The notes beneath the pieces are model-generated. The model searched no databases. It worked only from the letters and a program-made list of their open reading frames with translations, and had not been told where the DNA came from. A stretch of DNA of 64,000 nucleotides from CALKYB01 sp964510575. Lineage in GTDB: Bacteria > Bdellovibrionota_C > UBA2361 > SZUA-149 > CALKYB01. Of the stretch, positions 37,065-46,298 are shown piece by piece. A program made the position numbers and the translations under genes. How positions within the stretch are numbered: the first letter of the stretch is position 1; each line of letters starts with the position of its first letter. The stretch is from positions 1-64,000 of the forward strand of contig CAZECN010000015.1 of NCBI GenBank assembly GCA_964510575.1. Reading direction: 5' to 3'.

Positions 37065-37208
37065 ACACGAGCAGCACTACTCCTACTAAATGATCCGAGG
37101 GAATCAGGTAGTGGAGATTACTTTTAGGCTCTCAGGAGAAAAGCGCGTGCTACTCGTGTAAACGGGTACTTCTCAAGTGCTCAACTAAATAAAGCTCAGC
37201 ACTTGAGA
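37065..37208. repeat. Two further long-arm inverted repeats
   Basis: One pair is ACACGAG-C-AGCAC (37065-37077) with GTGCT-A-CTCGTGT (37147-37159), 12 of 13 positions paired. The other is an 11-bp perfect stem, TCTCAAGTGCT (37171-37181) with AGCACTTGAGA (37198-37208). No T-run follows on either strand. From 37209 to the tsaC stop at 37304 I see nothing further. Confidence 0.6.
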
Positions 37209-37303
37209 GCAAAACTATAAAATAACCTTTCACTCTTCCTTCTCTCGAACAGAGCATAAGTCTAAAAGTAAAATTTCAAAATTTGCAATGAATCTCTGTA
37301 ATT

Positions 37304-37903
37304 TCAGACCTCTAGCGCACCCTGTCTCAAAATCTTAATTTCTTCAGAGCGAAGATCCACAATCGTAGAAGGAAGGCTAACTGTAGTTGCTCCCCTAAAA
37401 TCATCGACAAACTTCGTTTTAGGAAAATACTCGATAAAACTCTCAGAGTTCTCAGCAACAGGTTTGCCGGAAAGGTTTGCGCTAGTGGCAATTAAGAATC
37501 CCCCACAAGCTTTAGCTAAACCAGCAAGTTCAGCCAATGGGCTCACTCTAACCGCAATACTTCCGTCGGGTGCAGACACTGCCTTCGCAAAAACTGACTG
37601 CTTTAACTGCAAAACAATTGTTAGTGCCCCAGGCCAGTGTTGTTCTTGAATTGAAATTCTAAGTTCTCTGGATTTCGCGGACTCTTCAATAACAAGCTGC
37701 TCTAAGAAGGAGCTACTCGCAGCCACTAAAGGTAAACCCTTGCCCTGCTCTCGTCCTTTCAAGGCAATTAAATCAGCTACGGCTTTCTCATTTTTAGGAT
37801 TACAGCCGATGCCGTAAATCGTTTCAGTTGGGAACCCTAGGACTTCGCCAGCAGAAAGTGCCTCCCCTGCCAAACTCCAGTCATTCAAGACTCTAGAATC
37901 CAA
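37304..37903 (-). CDS. tsaC: Sua5/YciO/YrdC family threonylcarbamoyl-AMP synthase
   Basis: A 199-residue cytosolic enzyme making threonylcarbamoyl-AMP for t6A37 of ANN-decoding tRNAs. Family marks: GFPTETIYGIGCNP, LKGREQGKGLPLVAAS (the K-x-R-x-x-x-KPL-type substrate motif, with GLPL here), WPGALTIVL, VRVSP, ATSANLSGKP and LPSTIVDL. It is the single-domain TsaC form without the Sua5 C-terminal domain. The TTG start is backed by AGAGG 9 bases upstream and lies 12 bases after the purD stop, so it is the last gene of a purH-purD-tsaC unit. Confidence 0.92.
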   Translation of the reverse strand: MDSRVLNDWSLAGEALSAGEVLGFPTETIYGIGCNPKNEKAVADLIALKGREQGKGLPLVAASSSFLEQLVIEESAKSRELRISIQEQHWPGALTIVLQLKQSVFAKAVSAPDGSIAVRVSPLAELAGLAKACGGFLIATSANLSGKPVAENSESFIEYFPKTKFVDDFRGATTVSLPSTIVDLRSEEIKILRQGALEV

Positions 37904-37915
37904 GACCAGCCCTCT

Positions 37916-39178
37916 TTAACTACTACCGAGCTGCCCTATGTCTGAGCGATAGTGCATACCTTCAAATTGAATTTCTTCAAGGCCTTGGTAGGCTTTCTTT
38001 AAAGCTGTGGGAAGATCTTTATCCAAGCCGGTTACAACAAGAATCCGGCCTCCTTTAGTAAAGACTTTCTCTCCTTCTGCTCTGGTCCCAGCTTGAAAAA
38101 CTATTTGGTCTGCTCGACCCTTAAAAAGACCTTCAATTTCTTTTCCATCTTCGACTTTCAGTGGGTAGCCCTTTGAACTGGCCACTACACAGGCTGCAGC
38201 AGAAGGACTATTCTTAATTTCTTTCTCAGACAGTTTACCTTCAGCAGCAGCTAAAAGTAGCTCGGCTAGGTCACTTTCAAGCCTGGCGAGTATGACTTGT
38301 GTTTCAGGGTCCCCAAGCCTGCAATTAAACTCGAGAACATTAGCCTCTCCTTGAGGAGTAATCATCAAGCCCGCATAAAGGAAGCCACAAAAATCAACTC
38401 CTCTTTTCTTAAGCTCAGCCAAGACCGGCTTAAACACTTCCTCCATGACCTTTGGCGCTTCAGCATCAGGAAGGACATTAGATGGAGAAATTGCTCCCAT
38501 TCCACCAGTGTTTGGGCCTTCATCATTATCTTGCAGTCTCTTAAAATCTCTGGAAATCACCAATGGACGAACTGTTTCACCATCGACAATAGCCATCACA
38601 GATGACTCTTTTCCTTCCAAACATTTTTCAATAACAACGCTAGCTCCAGAATCACCAAAGCGTTTGTCGAGCATCATCTCTTTTAAAGCATCAATGGCCT
38701 CAGACTCACTCGAAGCCACGACAACCCCTTTACCTGCAGCAAGACCATCCGCTTTTACAACAATCGGTGCTCCCTTTTCCTCGACGTAGTTTTTAGCTTC
38801 TTCAAAAGAGGAAAAAACTTTCCCTTCCGCAGTCTTAACACCGCTAGCCAGCATTATTTCTTTAGCAAAGCTTTTTGAGGCCTCAAGCCGAGCTGCTGCT
38901 TTTTTTGGACCAAATATTTTAAGCCCTTTCTCAAGAAAAATATCGCTGATTCCCTCAGCCAAAGGAGCTTCAGGGCCAACAACGGTAAGCCCAATCTCAT
39001 TCTCTAAGGCCCAATCAGCCATCTTAGAGAAATCAGAAAATGAAGGAAGGTTTTCTGCTACTTCAACCGTTCCAGCATTACCAGGACAACAAAAAATTTT
39101 CTCTACGTTGGCACTTTGAGCCAGCTTCCAAGCTATAGCGTGCTCCCGTCCACCAGATCCAACTACTAAAACTTTCAT
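37916..39178 (-). CDS. purD: Phosphoribosylamine-glycine ligase
   Basis: A 420-residue ATP-grasp enzyme, step two of purine synthesis, forming GAR from phosphoribosylamine, glycine and ATP. The start MKVLVVGSGGREHAIAWKLA is the N-domain signature. GPEAPLAEGI, the ATP-grasp loop KADGLAAGKGVVVA, NTGGMGAISPSN and LEFNCRLGDPETQVIL follow in the right order, then the C-domain. Length is normal for a monofunctional PurD. It follows purH after 6 bases on the same strand, a common pairing. Confidence 0.96.
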   Translation of the reverse strand: MKVLVVGSGGREHAIAWKLAQSANVEKIFCCPGNAGTVEVAENLPSFSDFSKMADWALENEIGLTVVGPEAPLAEGISDIFLEKGLKIFGPKKAAARLEASKSFAKEIMLASGVKTAEGKVFSSFEEAKNYVEEKGAPIVVKADGLAAGKGVVVASSESEAIDALKEMMLDKRFGDSGASVVIEKCLEGKESSVMAIVDGETVRPLVISRDFKRLQDNDEGPNTGGMGAISPSNVLPDAEAPKVMEEVFKPVLAELKKRGVDFCGFLYAGLMITPQGEANVLEFNCRLGDPETQVILARLESDLAELLLAAAEGKLSEKEIKNSPSAAACVVASSKGYPLKVEDGKEIEGLFKGRADQIVFQAGTRAEGEKVFTKGGRILVVTGLDKDLPTALKKAYQGLEEIQFEGMHYRSDIGQLGSS

Positions 39179-39184
39179 AATACC

Positions 39185-40783
39185 CTAATGTCTGAAGTGA
39201 CGTTCACCAGTAAACAACATGTTCATTTGTCTAGACTTAGCAGCTTCAATCACGGTGTCATCCTTGACCGAACCACCGGGCTGAACCAACGCTTTTACCC
39301 CAGCATCGTTTAAGACCTCTAAGGTGTCAGGAAAAGGTAAAAATGCGTCACTAGCAGCGACAGCTTCATCCACAGAAAACCCATGAAGCTTTGCTCTCTC
39401 AATTGCAATTCTTGCCGCATCTACCCTACTCATCTGCCCTGCCCCAACGCCAATCGCTTGCTCATCTTTGGCAATAACGATGGTGTTGGACTTAACATAC
39501 TTAGCAACGATCCAAGCGAATTTAAGATCCGCTAAAGTCTTATCATCCAGCACAGTTCCGGTGACCTCCAGCCCTGGATTTATTGGACAACAAGCAGGGT
39601 CTTCATCCTGAAGTAGCACCCTGTCTCCAATAACTTTAACCACCTGAGCCAATTCTGCATCGGCCATTGCTTTGAAGTCACACTCAATCAGGCGCAAATT
39701 TTTCTTCTTAGCAAACATTGATTTGGCACCATCAGTTAGCTTCTCAACTAGAACAAGTTCCACAAACTGTTCTAAAATCGAACCTGCTAGCTCCTCATCA
39801 ACTTCTCCACTTACAGCAATGATTCCGCCAAAAATACTAACTGGATCACACTGTCTCGCAGCAGTAAATGCTTCTAGCGCAGTATCCCTCACGGCAACAC
39901 CACAAGGATTAGTGTGTTTAATAGCCACTGCCGCGTGCCTATTCCCCAAAGTCCGGTATAGCTCTAAGAACAAATCCAAAGAGCCCTGCATATCTACCAA
40001 GTTATTATAGGAAAGTTCTTTTCCTTGAAGTTGAGTCCAAAGCCGCTTCTCACTGCTTTGTGCAGAGTGACGGTACAAAGCCGCACTTTGATGAGGGTTT
40101 TCGCCGTAACGAAGCACTTGCTCTCTTTCTAAAGTCAGACTTTCAAAAGGCGCGAATTGTTTTAGTTCTCCTTGATCATCCAGAAGTTTTTCACCAAGAG
40201 AGAAGTAGCGAGCTATTGCTGCATCGTATCGAGCAGTCATAGCGAAAACCTTAGCAGCCAGCTCTTTTCTCAACTCTTGGGATACTTCACCTTTATCCTT
40301 TAGCTCAGCAATAATCTTGTCATAATCCGCAGGATCGCAAACTGGCACCACAAATTCACAGTTTTTAGCAGCTGCTCTAATCATTGTAGGACCGCCAATA
40401 TCGATATCTTCTACAAGTGAAGGGTGAGCAACGTCTCCTTTCTCAACAACCTCAGCAACTTTTTGAGTAAAGGGGTAAAGATTTACTACAACAAAATCTA
40501 CGGGGAGAATTTCATGCTCTGCCAAAGTAGACATATCATCTTCACGACTACGTCTGGATAATATTCCTCCATGAATCTTAGGATGAAGACTCTTTACCCG
40601 ACCTTCAAGGATTTCAGGATGCCCTGTGTATTCGCTAATGGATTTAACGCCAACACCTGCATCTTTGAGATGTTTAGAAGTTCCACCAGTTGAAAGGATA
40701 GTAATACCCAGCTTTTCTAAAGCCTGGGCAAAGGGGGCAATGCCCGTTTTATCGAAAACACTTAAAATCGCGAGCTTACTCAT
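39185..40783 (-). CDS. purH: Bifunctional AICAR transformylase/IMP cyclohydrolase
   Basis: A 532-residue enzyme for the last two steps to IMP. The N-terminal MGS-like cyclohydrolase domain (about 1-195) has LSVFDKTG, STGGTSKHLKDAG, GRVKSLHPKIHGG and DIDIGGPTMIRAAAKN. The transformylase part has RYGENPHQSAALY, KHTNPCGVAV with the catalytic Lys-His, FGGIIAV and SDAFLPFPD. ATG start at 40783. It begins the purH-purD-tsaC unit. No purine riboswitch is recognisable upstream. Confidence 0.96.
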   Translation of the reverse strand: MSKLAILSVFDKTGIAPFAQALEKLGITILSTGGTSKHLKDAGVGVKSISEYTGHPEILEGRVKSLHPKIHGGILSRRSREDDMSTLAEHEILPVDFVVVNLYPFTQKVAEVVEKGDVAHPSLVEDIDIGGPTMIRAAAKNCEFVVPVCDPADYDKIIAELKDKGEVSQELRKELAAKVFAMTARYDAAIARYFSLGEKLLDDQGELKQFAPFESLTLEREQVLRYGENPHQSAALYRHSAQSSEKRLWTQLQGKELSYNNLVDMQGSLDLFLELYRTLGNRHAAVAIKHTNPCGVAVRDTALEAFTAARQCDPVSIFGGIIAVSGEVDEELAGSILEQFVELVLVEKLTDGAKSMFAKKKNLRLIECDFKAMADAELAQVVKVIGDRVLLQDEDPACCPINPGLEVTGTVLDDKTLADLKFAWIVAKYVKSNTIVIAKDEQAIGVGAGQMSRVDAARIAIERAKLHGFSVDEAVAASDAFLPFPDTLEVLNDAGVKALVQPGGSVKDDTVIEAAKSRQMNMLFTGERHFRH

Positions 40784-41136
40784 TAAAATATCCTCAAAGG
40801 AAACATATCCTGAATGGAAAAAATTCTACTTAGACCTGAGAGCCAAATTTCACAAAAGAGCCTGAACAAAAAAGGCCATTTTCTAAAGTAAAATTAGGCA
40901 GATACTGCCGTTTCATATTACGGCAAAGTCGGAGTGGTTATACTGAGTAAAAAGAAGCAAGTAAACTCAACCAACACGTTGATAAGGGGCTTCAGGTTAG
41001 CTAATTTTTAGGAATTGACTGCTGAACTGCGGCTCGAATACAAACGCAACAGCAGTAAAATAATTAGCAATAGGTTAAGGAGATAAGGGGGTTTTCCACA
41101 GGCAGTTCAGCTGCCTAGTTTCAATAGAACAGCAGG
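40784..41136. other. Intergenic region between purH and the phosphatase gene
   Basis: 353 bases with no gene. It must hold the purH promoter (minus strand). Near the phosphatase stop there is a small AGGCAG/CTGCCT hairpin (41100-41116) without a T-run, so it is only a weak terminator candidate. Nothing else is recognisable. Confidence 0.4.
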
Positions 41137-44100
41137 TTACTTGCCTGATCGAAGGATTTGCTCACGCTTAAAATCACTTTCCTGCTGATCTGAGAGCTGT
41201 GCTGTCAGTTCTAACAACTCTGAATCAAGCTCATCCTTTTTGACAGACAATTCCTTTAGCCTAGTCTCTCCGGTTTCTCGAGAGCCCGGCTTGATGGTTC
41301 TGGCTGTTCCAATTTGTTTGTTGAGAATCTTCTTTTTAGTAGAAAGCTCATCCTTTAGGCGGGCATACTCAACCAAATTCTCTTGGGACTCTTTCAACCT
41401 TCCATCAATAATTTCCTTGGAAATTTTCCTAAGCTCACTCTTTTGAGTGTTCACATCATTACCAAGCTTAATCATTAAATTAGCAGTAGCTGGATCAGAC
41501 AGGTTCCCCTCAGCAGCTTCACTATACTGAAGAGAAAGTTTTTCGATTTGCTTAACTATCGATTTAAGCTTGCCATCCTCTTTGGAAAGTTTCTTAGCGA
41601 GCGTTAGAGGCTTAGTTCTACCTTGCATTTTCTCAAAGCCTTTCCACTTCTTCAATGAAGAGGTGGCTTTTCTGTAGTTCTTGGAAGCCCTGTTTAAACC
41701 TGTATCAAGCACTGATAATTTACTTTTCATGCTATCAATCCAGGTAGTTTTTTCAGAATCTGTCTGAAGTTTGGTAGCTTCCATTTTTCCTACAACAGAA
41801 GCAATCTTCTCTCTTACACGAGCTTTCTTTAAGGAAACTTTTCTTTTCTCGGCCTCAGTCAGAATGAGTTGTTTCTTCTCAACCTTAGGTTCAACCGTGG
41901 CTTTCTCTAAATTTTTCTTCGCCTGCTTAATCTCTCGGTCTTCTTTTTCCCAGTCTATAGCAACGACCCTGTCTTCAGCATTGCTAGCAAGAGTCAGTCC
42001 AGCTTCTGGAATAGGCTCTTTTACCTTTTCTATTTGTTCTTCTACGGCAACTATTTGTTGCTGTTCGGCTAACTTAACTTCTTCGACCACTGCAGCCTTT
42101 TTCTGTTCTTCTTTAACGGCAACAATTTGTTGCTGTTCGGCCAATTTAACCTCTTCCACCACTGCAGCCTTTTCTTGTTGCTCCACCAACTCAACTTCCT
42201 CAGTGGTCACCACTCTAACTTCCGGAACTATCTCTTTAACGATCTTTTGACTTCTTTTATCAGCCTCAAAAGCTTGCCGTTCCTCTTCCAGTCGAATCTT
42301 TTCTTCAGCAATTGCCCTTGATTCTATCGCTAGCCTTTGCTTCTCCTCTTCTATACTTAGCTCTCCTAAAGCTAACGGAGATTCAATAGAGTTTTTTGCT
42401 TGAACCAAAGGCTTATCACCTTGATTACTTGTAAATAACCACCCACCAGCAAGTCCTGCCAACAATAGTGAACCCGCTATCATGCCCCCTTTGGGAATTG
42501 AACGCTGACTTATTTGCGCTGCAGCTGGAATTTCAAGATCTTCTGACTGATCAAAAGAGTCTTCTTCAAATATATCCTCGGAAGTAGGTGCCTCAGCTTT
42601 ATCTAGAACCTTCTCAGCCTTCTCAACCTTAACTGGATCGGAACCAACTGTTTCAGTTGTCTCGGCTTGATCATCGGCTAGGGTGAAGTTAACCTCACTA
42701 GGCTCTTCTTCGACCATAACAAAGTCTCGACTAGAGTCACCTTCATCCACTGGATCTTCTTTATTCTCTAAAGTCTCTTGGGAATCCTTAGCCTCAAGTT
42801 GAACATTCTCTTCAACTACTGGAGTCGAAACTTCTTCAACTACCGAAGTTGAAACGATCTCTTCAGTAGAAACTTCTTCTAAGCTTTCAACGGCCAACTC
42901 CGAATTGGACTCAAGATTAGCCACTTCATTTTCATCAGAGACAAATTCATCGCTAACTACCGATTCCGATATAGGCTCAGCTTCAGCAGCATTATCAGCT
43001 GTTGTTACGGCTGCTGCTGCCGCGGCTGTAGCTGTAGCTGTAGCTGTAGCTGNNNNNNNNNNNNNNNNNNNNNNNNNNNNNNNNNNNNNNNNNNNNNNNN
43101 NNNNNNNNNNNNNNNNNNNNNNNNNNNNNNNNNNNNNNNNNNNNNNNNNNNNGCTGTAGCTGTAGCTGTAGCTGTAGCTGAACTTAAAGAGTTAACAGAG
43201 GATGATCCACTAGAATCCTGCATGCCTAAAATGATACTGTCGAATGTTTCCTGACCACTGGAAAGAACAGAGCCTCCGGTGACAATAGGGTCAACCTCTG
43301 GAGCAGCAGGCTCAGCCGAAAGCAATTCGGAAGTAAACTCATCTTCAAGTGTTACAATCTTTTCTTGTAAGGAATGTTTGAATTGCTCTTTTTCACTCTC
43401 AAAATCCCCAGCGGAGTGAGAAATCTCAATAACCCCCTGGTCTGGAAGCAAAGAAGTGTCTTCTGGCTTAGCTTCACGAACTTCTAAGATTTGTACTGTA
43501 ATATTATCACTACCACCACGGCTGTTAGCCAATTGAACAAGCTTTTCTACGGCTTCAGAAGGTGGCAAAGAGGCAACCATTTGGCCAATCTCTTCAGCCG
43601 AAATGTCATTATAAAGTCCATCGCAACAAAGCAGAAAACGATCCCCAATCTCAACTGGATACTCCAAAAACTCAACATCAGGATTCACCTCTGGTGCACC
43701 ACCGAGAGCTCTAGTTAACATATGAGCAACCGGATGATCCTCAGCCTGCTCTTCAGTTATTTCTCCTGCCTCAACCATCTCCCTTACTAAAGTATGATCT
43801 TTAGTAAGTTGTACGAATTCGCCACCTCGAAGAAAATAAATTCGAGAGTCTCCAACATTAGCTAACAAGGCTCGCCGTCCAACGATACCAAGCATAACAA
43901 GAGTTGTTCCCATACCCTGCAACTGAGGGTATGTTTGGCTTTGATTATGTATGAATTCATTTGCAACTCTGATCGCTTCAAAGAACGAATCAGGTGATAA
44001 ACTACCGCTTGGCTTAATTCCAATTCTGGAAACTATGTTCACAGCTAAGAGCGAAGCTTTAGCTCCGCCAGCAGCCCCTCCCATTCCGTCGGCGACAATG

Positions 44101-44243
44101 AATAGGCTAGCATCTTGAGTCTGAGCGAGACCATAGGAGTCTTGATTCTCCTCTCGCTTCATTCCGACATTGGTTCTAACTGCGAAATCGAAAGCAAACT
44201 CTCTCGAAATAGAAGAACCAGCTGATTTATTATCAGTCTTCAA
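41137..44243 (-). CDS. PP2C-type phosphatase fused to membrane helix and coiled coil (interrupted by assembly gap)
   Basis: Probably one gene of over 1000 codons, TTG start at 44243. The N-terminal 250 residues are a complete bacterial PP2C Ser/Thr phosphatase: ENQDS (D35), VADGMGG (D52), MGTTLV, NVGDSR, KDHTLV, CCDGL (D208) and GGSDNITV (D246). About 110 residues of linker lead into (Ala-Thr)n, where 100 Ns interrupt the sequence (43053-43152). Beyond the gap the same Ala-Thr frame resumes and runs without a stop through an acidic region into a membrane helix (MIAGSLLLAGLAGGWLF, nt about 42430-42486). Then comes a long Glu/Lys coiled coil with a 24-residue tandem repeat, ending at 41137. A caller would split it at the Ns and start a false gene at GTG 42924. 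Likely senses or acts at the envelope. Confidence 0.75.
42044..42178 (-). repeat. 72-bp in-frame tandem repeat in the coiled coil
   Basis: Two copies with a 72-base period (ACGGC at 42044 and 42116) encode VVEEVKLAEQQQIVAV units of 24 residues. The length is a multiple of three, so the coiled coil can lengthen without loss of frame. Confidence 0.75.
43025..43180 (-). repeat. GCTGTA hexanucleotide repeat containing the 100-N gap
   Basis: About 28 bases of GCTGTA repeats stand on each side of exactly 100 Ns (43053-43152), a standard placeholder for unknown length. On the minus strand both sides read GCT-ACA, Ala-Thr. Keeping the frame requires a true gap of 2 modulo 3 (2 plus a multiple of 6 if the repeat is perfect), while 100 is 1 modulo 3. 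The gap is thus a collapsed coding microsatellite. Confidence 0.9.
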
Positions 44244-44541
44244 TTACTCAAACCCCAAAGTCCAGACCAACCTTGGGTCTCCGCACTCTCTAGTTTTAAA
44301 CCAAACCCCTATCGCCACACCTGTCTAGGTCAGGGACAATAGAAGACTATAGTAAACTTTAGATTCTTATCAGGGAGAGAAGTAGCGAAAATTTTGTAGT
44401 TTTCTACAGATTCCGACTATTTTGATAAACTTTAGCGGGCAAAAAGTTTAAGTAGAAGTCTGAGCAAAAAATCGGCTAACAAGATTTAGCCCTTATTAAT
44501 GCCAAAATTCTTTAAAAGTAGCTTACTGGCTGCAGATTGAG

Positions 44542-45162
44542 CTAGTTCACTCTACGAACAAAAGGAGCGCTAGGAACAGCTTCTAAAGACAAAATTCTTC
44601 CTCTTTCTCGGTCGGCATCAGGCCGAGAACCGAAAGGTCCAGATAAAATTCGAAAGTATTCCAGCTTTTGAATCGAGGTAACTTGAAAGAAAGCCTCAAC
44701 TCCACTGGCACTAAGTTTTGAAACTATCTGCTCAGCCTCTCTTCGTGAATTAGCGGCAACTACCTGAACATACCAACCCGGTTCAACAGTTCCCCCCGAA
44801 GAGATCGGACGGACTTCTGTACTGGAGCTGATCTGAGCAGCAATCTGGGTAGATTTGGAATCACTTGGCTCCACTGAAGAAACCTGAGGCTTGACAATAT
44901 CAGACCTTAAACTCTCTCTTACCATAGGCCCCATAGAGGCTCTGCCACCTATGGAATTAAGAGTTGCCGTGTCTATAGGAACTCTAAGAGAATTGTCCGT
45001 TTGAGTTTTTAAAGCTGAGGAAACCCCCTGCTCTCGACCTGCAAACAAGCCCAGCAAAAAAACTGCTACAAAACAGCCGGCAACGACCGACCAAAAAACA
45101 AGAAGGTGGGCAAACTTAAGCCTCAATGTCCAAAATCCTTGACTGTTCTCAGAAGCATTCAT
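44542..45162 (-). CDS. SPOR-domain membrane protein
   Basis: A 206-residue inner-membrane protein. A short cytosolic N-terminus is followed by a membrane helix (about 18-43, LLVFWSVVAGCFVAVFLLGLF), a Ser/Thr-rich periplasmic linker and a C-terminal SPOR domain (about 127-203: GWYVQVVAANSRREAEQIV, then YFRILSGPFGSRPDA). SPOR domains bind glycan strands stripped of stem peptides at division sites. The amidase gene upstream on the same strand makes such glycans, which fits a role in septal wall processing. The 298 bases between it and the phosphatase start (44244-44541) show no gene. Confidence 0.88.
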   Translation of the reverse strand: MNASENSQGFWTLRLKFAHLLVFWSVVAGCFVAVFLLGLFAGREQGVSSALKTQTDNSLRVPIDTATLNSIGGRASMGPMVRESLRSDIVKPQVSSVEPSDSKSTQIAAQISSSTEVRPISSGGTVEPGWYVQVVAANSRREAEQIVSKLSASGVEAFFQVTSIQKLEYFRILSGPFGSRPDADRERGRILSLEAVPSAPFVRRVN

Positions 45163-45301
45163 CAGACTCCTCCGTGAAATACGACATTCAGTATACCAGC
45201 TATAACGGGCCTAAAAGTCTAGAGGACTCTCTTTGCCCGTGTTACACAAATTTATCACAGGATCACAGAGGGCACTACAGAATTCCTTAGATCTAGTCAT
45301 T

Positions 45302-46294
45302 TTAGGTCCGACTTCGCCAAAACTCCCTCGCTTTTTCTATTCTTTTTCTAATTTTCTTTGAACAATTTGAGGTCCAGAATAGCTCCCCTTCTTGCTGCCA
45401 AGGCCACTCAGCGCGAGCCCAGAGTCTCTGAAATCTTAACTCAGCAAGACTAAAAGAACCCTCCAACTCTGTCGAATAAACAAGGTCGATCTCCTTTAAA
45501 TCCTCCTCTAAACCACTGCTTAGCTGGATTTGAGGGAAAGCTTCCTCTAGAAGTTCTAAACGAACAAGCTCATTGACTGTCTTTTCAAAACCACTAACAT
45601 CACTGAGGGATTTTAAAACTTCGGTGCAATGACGACCTCTAGTCAAAGATTCAATTGCTCTTTGTTCTACACTTTCCTCTACTGCCAACAATGTCTCAGG
45701 GCTCCACTCAAAACCAAAGCGACCGATAAACCTAGCTCCTCTAATTAGTCGCGCGGGATCTTCCACAAAACTATTCTGATGCAGTATCCGAAGCTGTTTG
45801 GTCTCTAAATCCTTCAGACCATTGAAGGGATCAACTACTTCGCCAAGCCGACCCTCTACTAAGGGCATAGCAATGGAGTTAATCGTAAAATCTCTTCTGG
45901 CCAAGTCTGAATTAAGATCACCTCTCTCAACCAAAGGCCTTCCACCAGGAATCGGATACTCCTCAGCTCGAGCTTCGGCAATATCAAAGCCATTTAGTCC
46001 CTGACAAGGTTGGAGAAAATTAATTTTGCTTGTAAGGAAATCTGGAAAAGACTTCACACTGAGTTTTTCACTAGAACAACCAAACTCAGGTAAACCCATA
46101 TTTTCTATTGTAGCTAAAAGATCTCTAGCGTCTCCTAACACCATCAAATCTATATCTGGAGAGAACTCTGGACAGCCTAAGAATAAGTCACGGACCAAAC
46201 CTCCTACTAGAAAAACTTCGAGTCCAAGTCCACTGGCAATTTGAGAAACTTCAATCAAAAGATTTTCAGCTGAAGCTGGAAGCTTTTCTAGCAT
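45302..46294 (-). CDS. tRNA nucleotidyltransferase/poly(A) polymerase family protein
   Basis: A 330-residue class II nucleotidyltransferase. The head domain has FLVGGLVRDLFLG, the metal-binding pair in SPDIDLMVLG, RRDFTINSIAMPL and DPARLIRGARFIGRFGFEW. The family covers CCA-adding enzymes, A-adding enzymes and poly(A) polymerase I. The compact length and lack of an HD domain leave these open. The long arginine-rich tail of PcnB is missing, so CCA or A addition is more likely. It starts 4 bases after the amidase stop, so they are co-transcribed. Confidence 0.85.
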   Translation of the reverse strand: MLEKLPASAENLLIEVSQIASGLGLEVFLVGGLVRDLFLGCPEFSPDIDLMVLGDARDLLATIENMGLPEFGCSSEKLSVKSFPDFLTSKINFLQPCQGLNGFDIAEARAEEYPIPGGRPLVERGDLNSDLARRDFTINSIAMPLVEGRLGEVVDPFNGLKDLETKQLRILHQNSFVEDPARLIRGARFIGRFGFEWSPETLLAVEESVEQRAIESLTRGRHCTEVLKSLSDVSGFEKTVNELVRLELLEEAFPQIQLSSGLEEDLKEIDLVYSTELEGSFSLAELRFQRLWARAEWPWQQEGELFWTSNCSKKIRKRIEKAREFWRSRT

Positions 46295-46298
46295 CGAA

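Noticed and set aside
40784..41136. Purine riboswitch upstream of purH
   Set aside because: No three-stem junction or conserved core bases could be found.
41137..42924. Independent gene starting at GTG 42924
   Set aside because: The same frame runs upstream without a stop to the Ala-Thr repeat at the gap, so this start is an artefact of the N placeholder.
42905..43159. Plus-strand reading frame through the N gap
   Set aside because: It exists only because Ns contain no stops and it lies antisense to the phosphatase gene.
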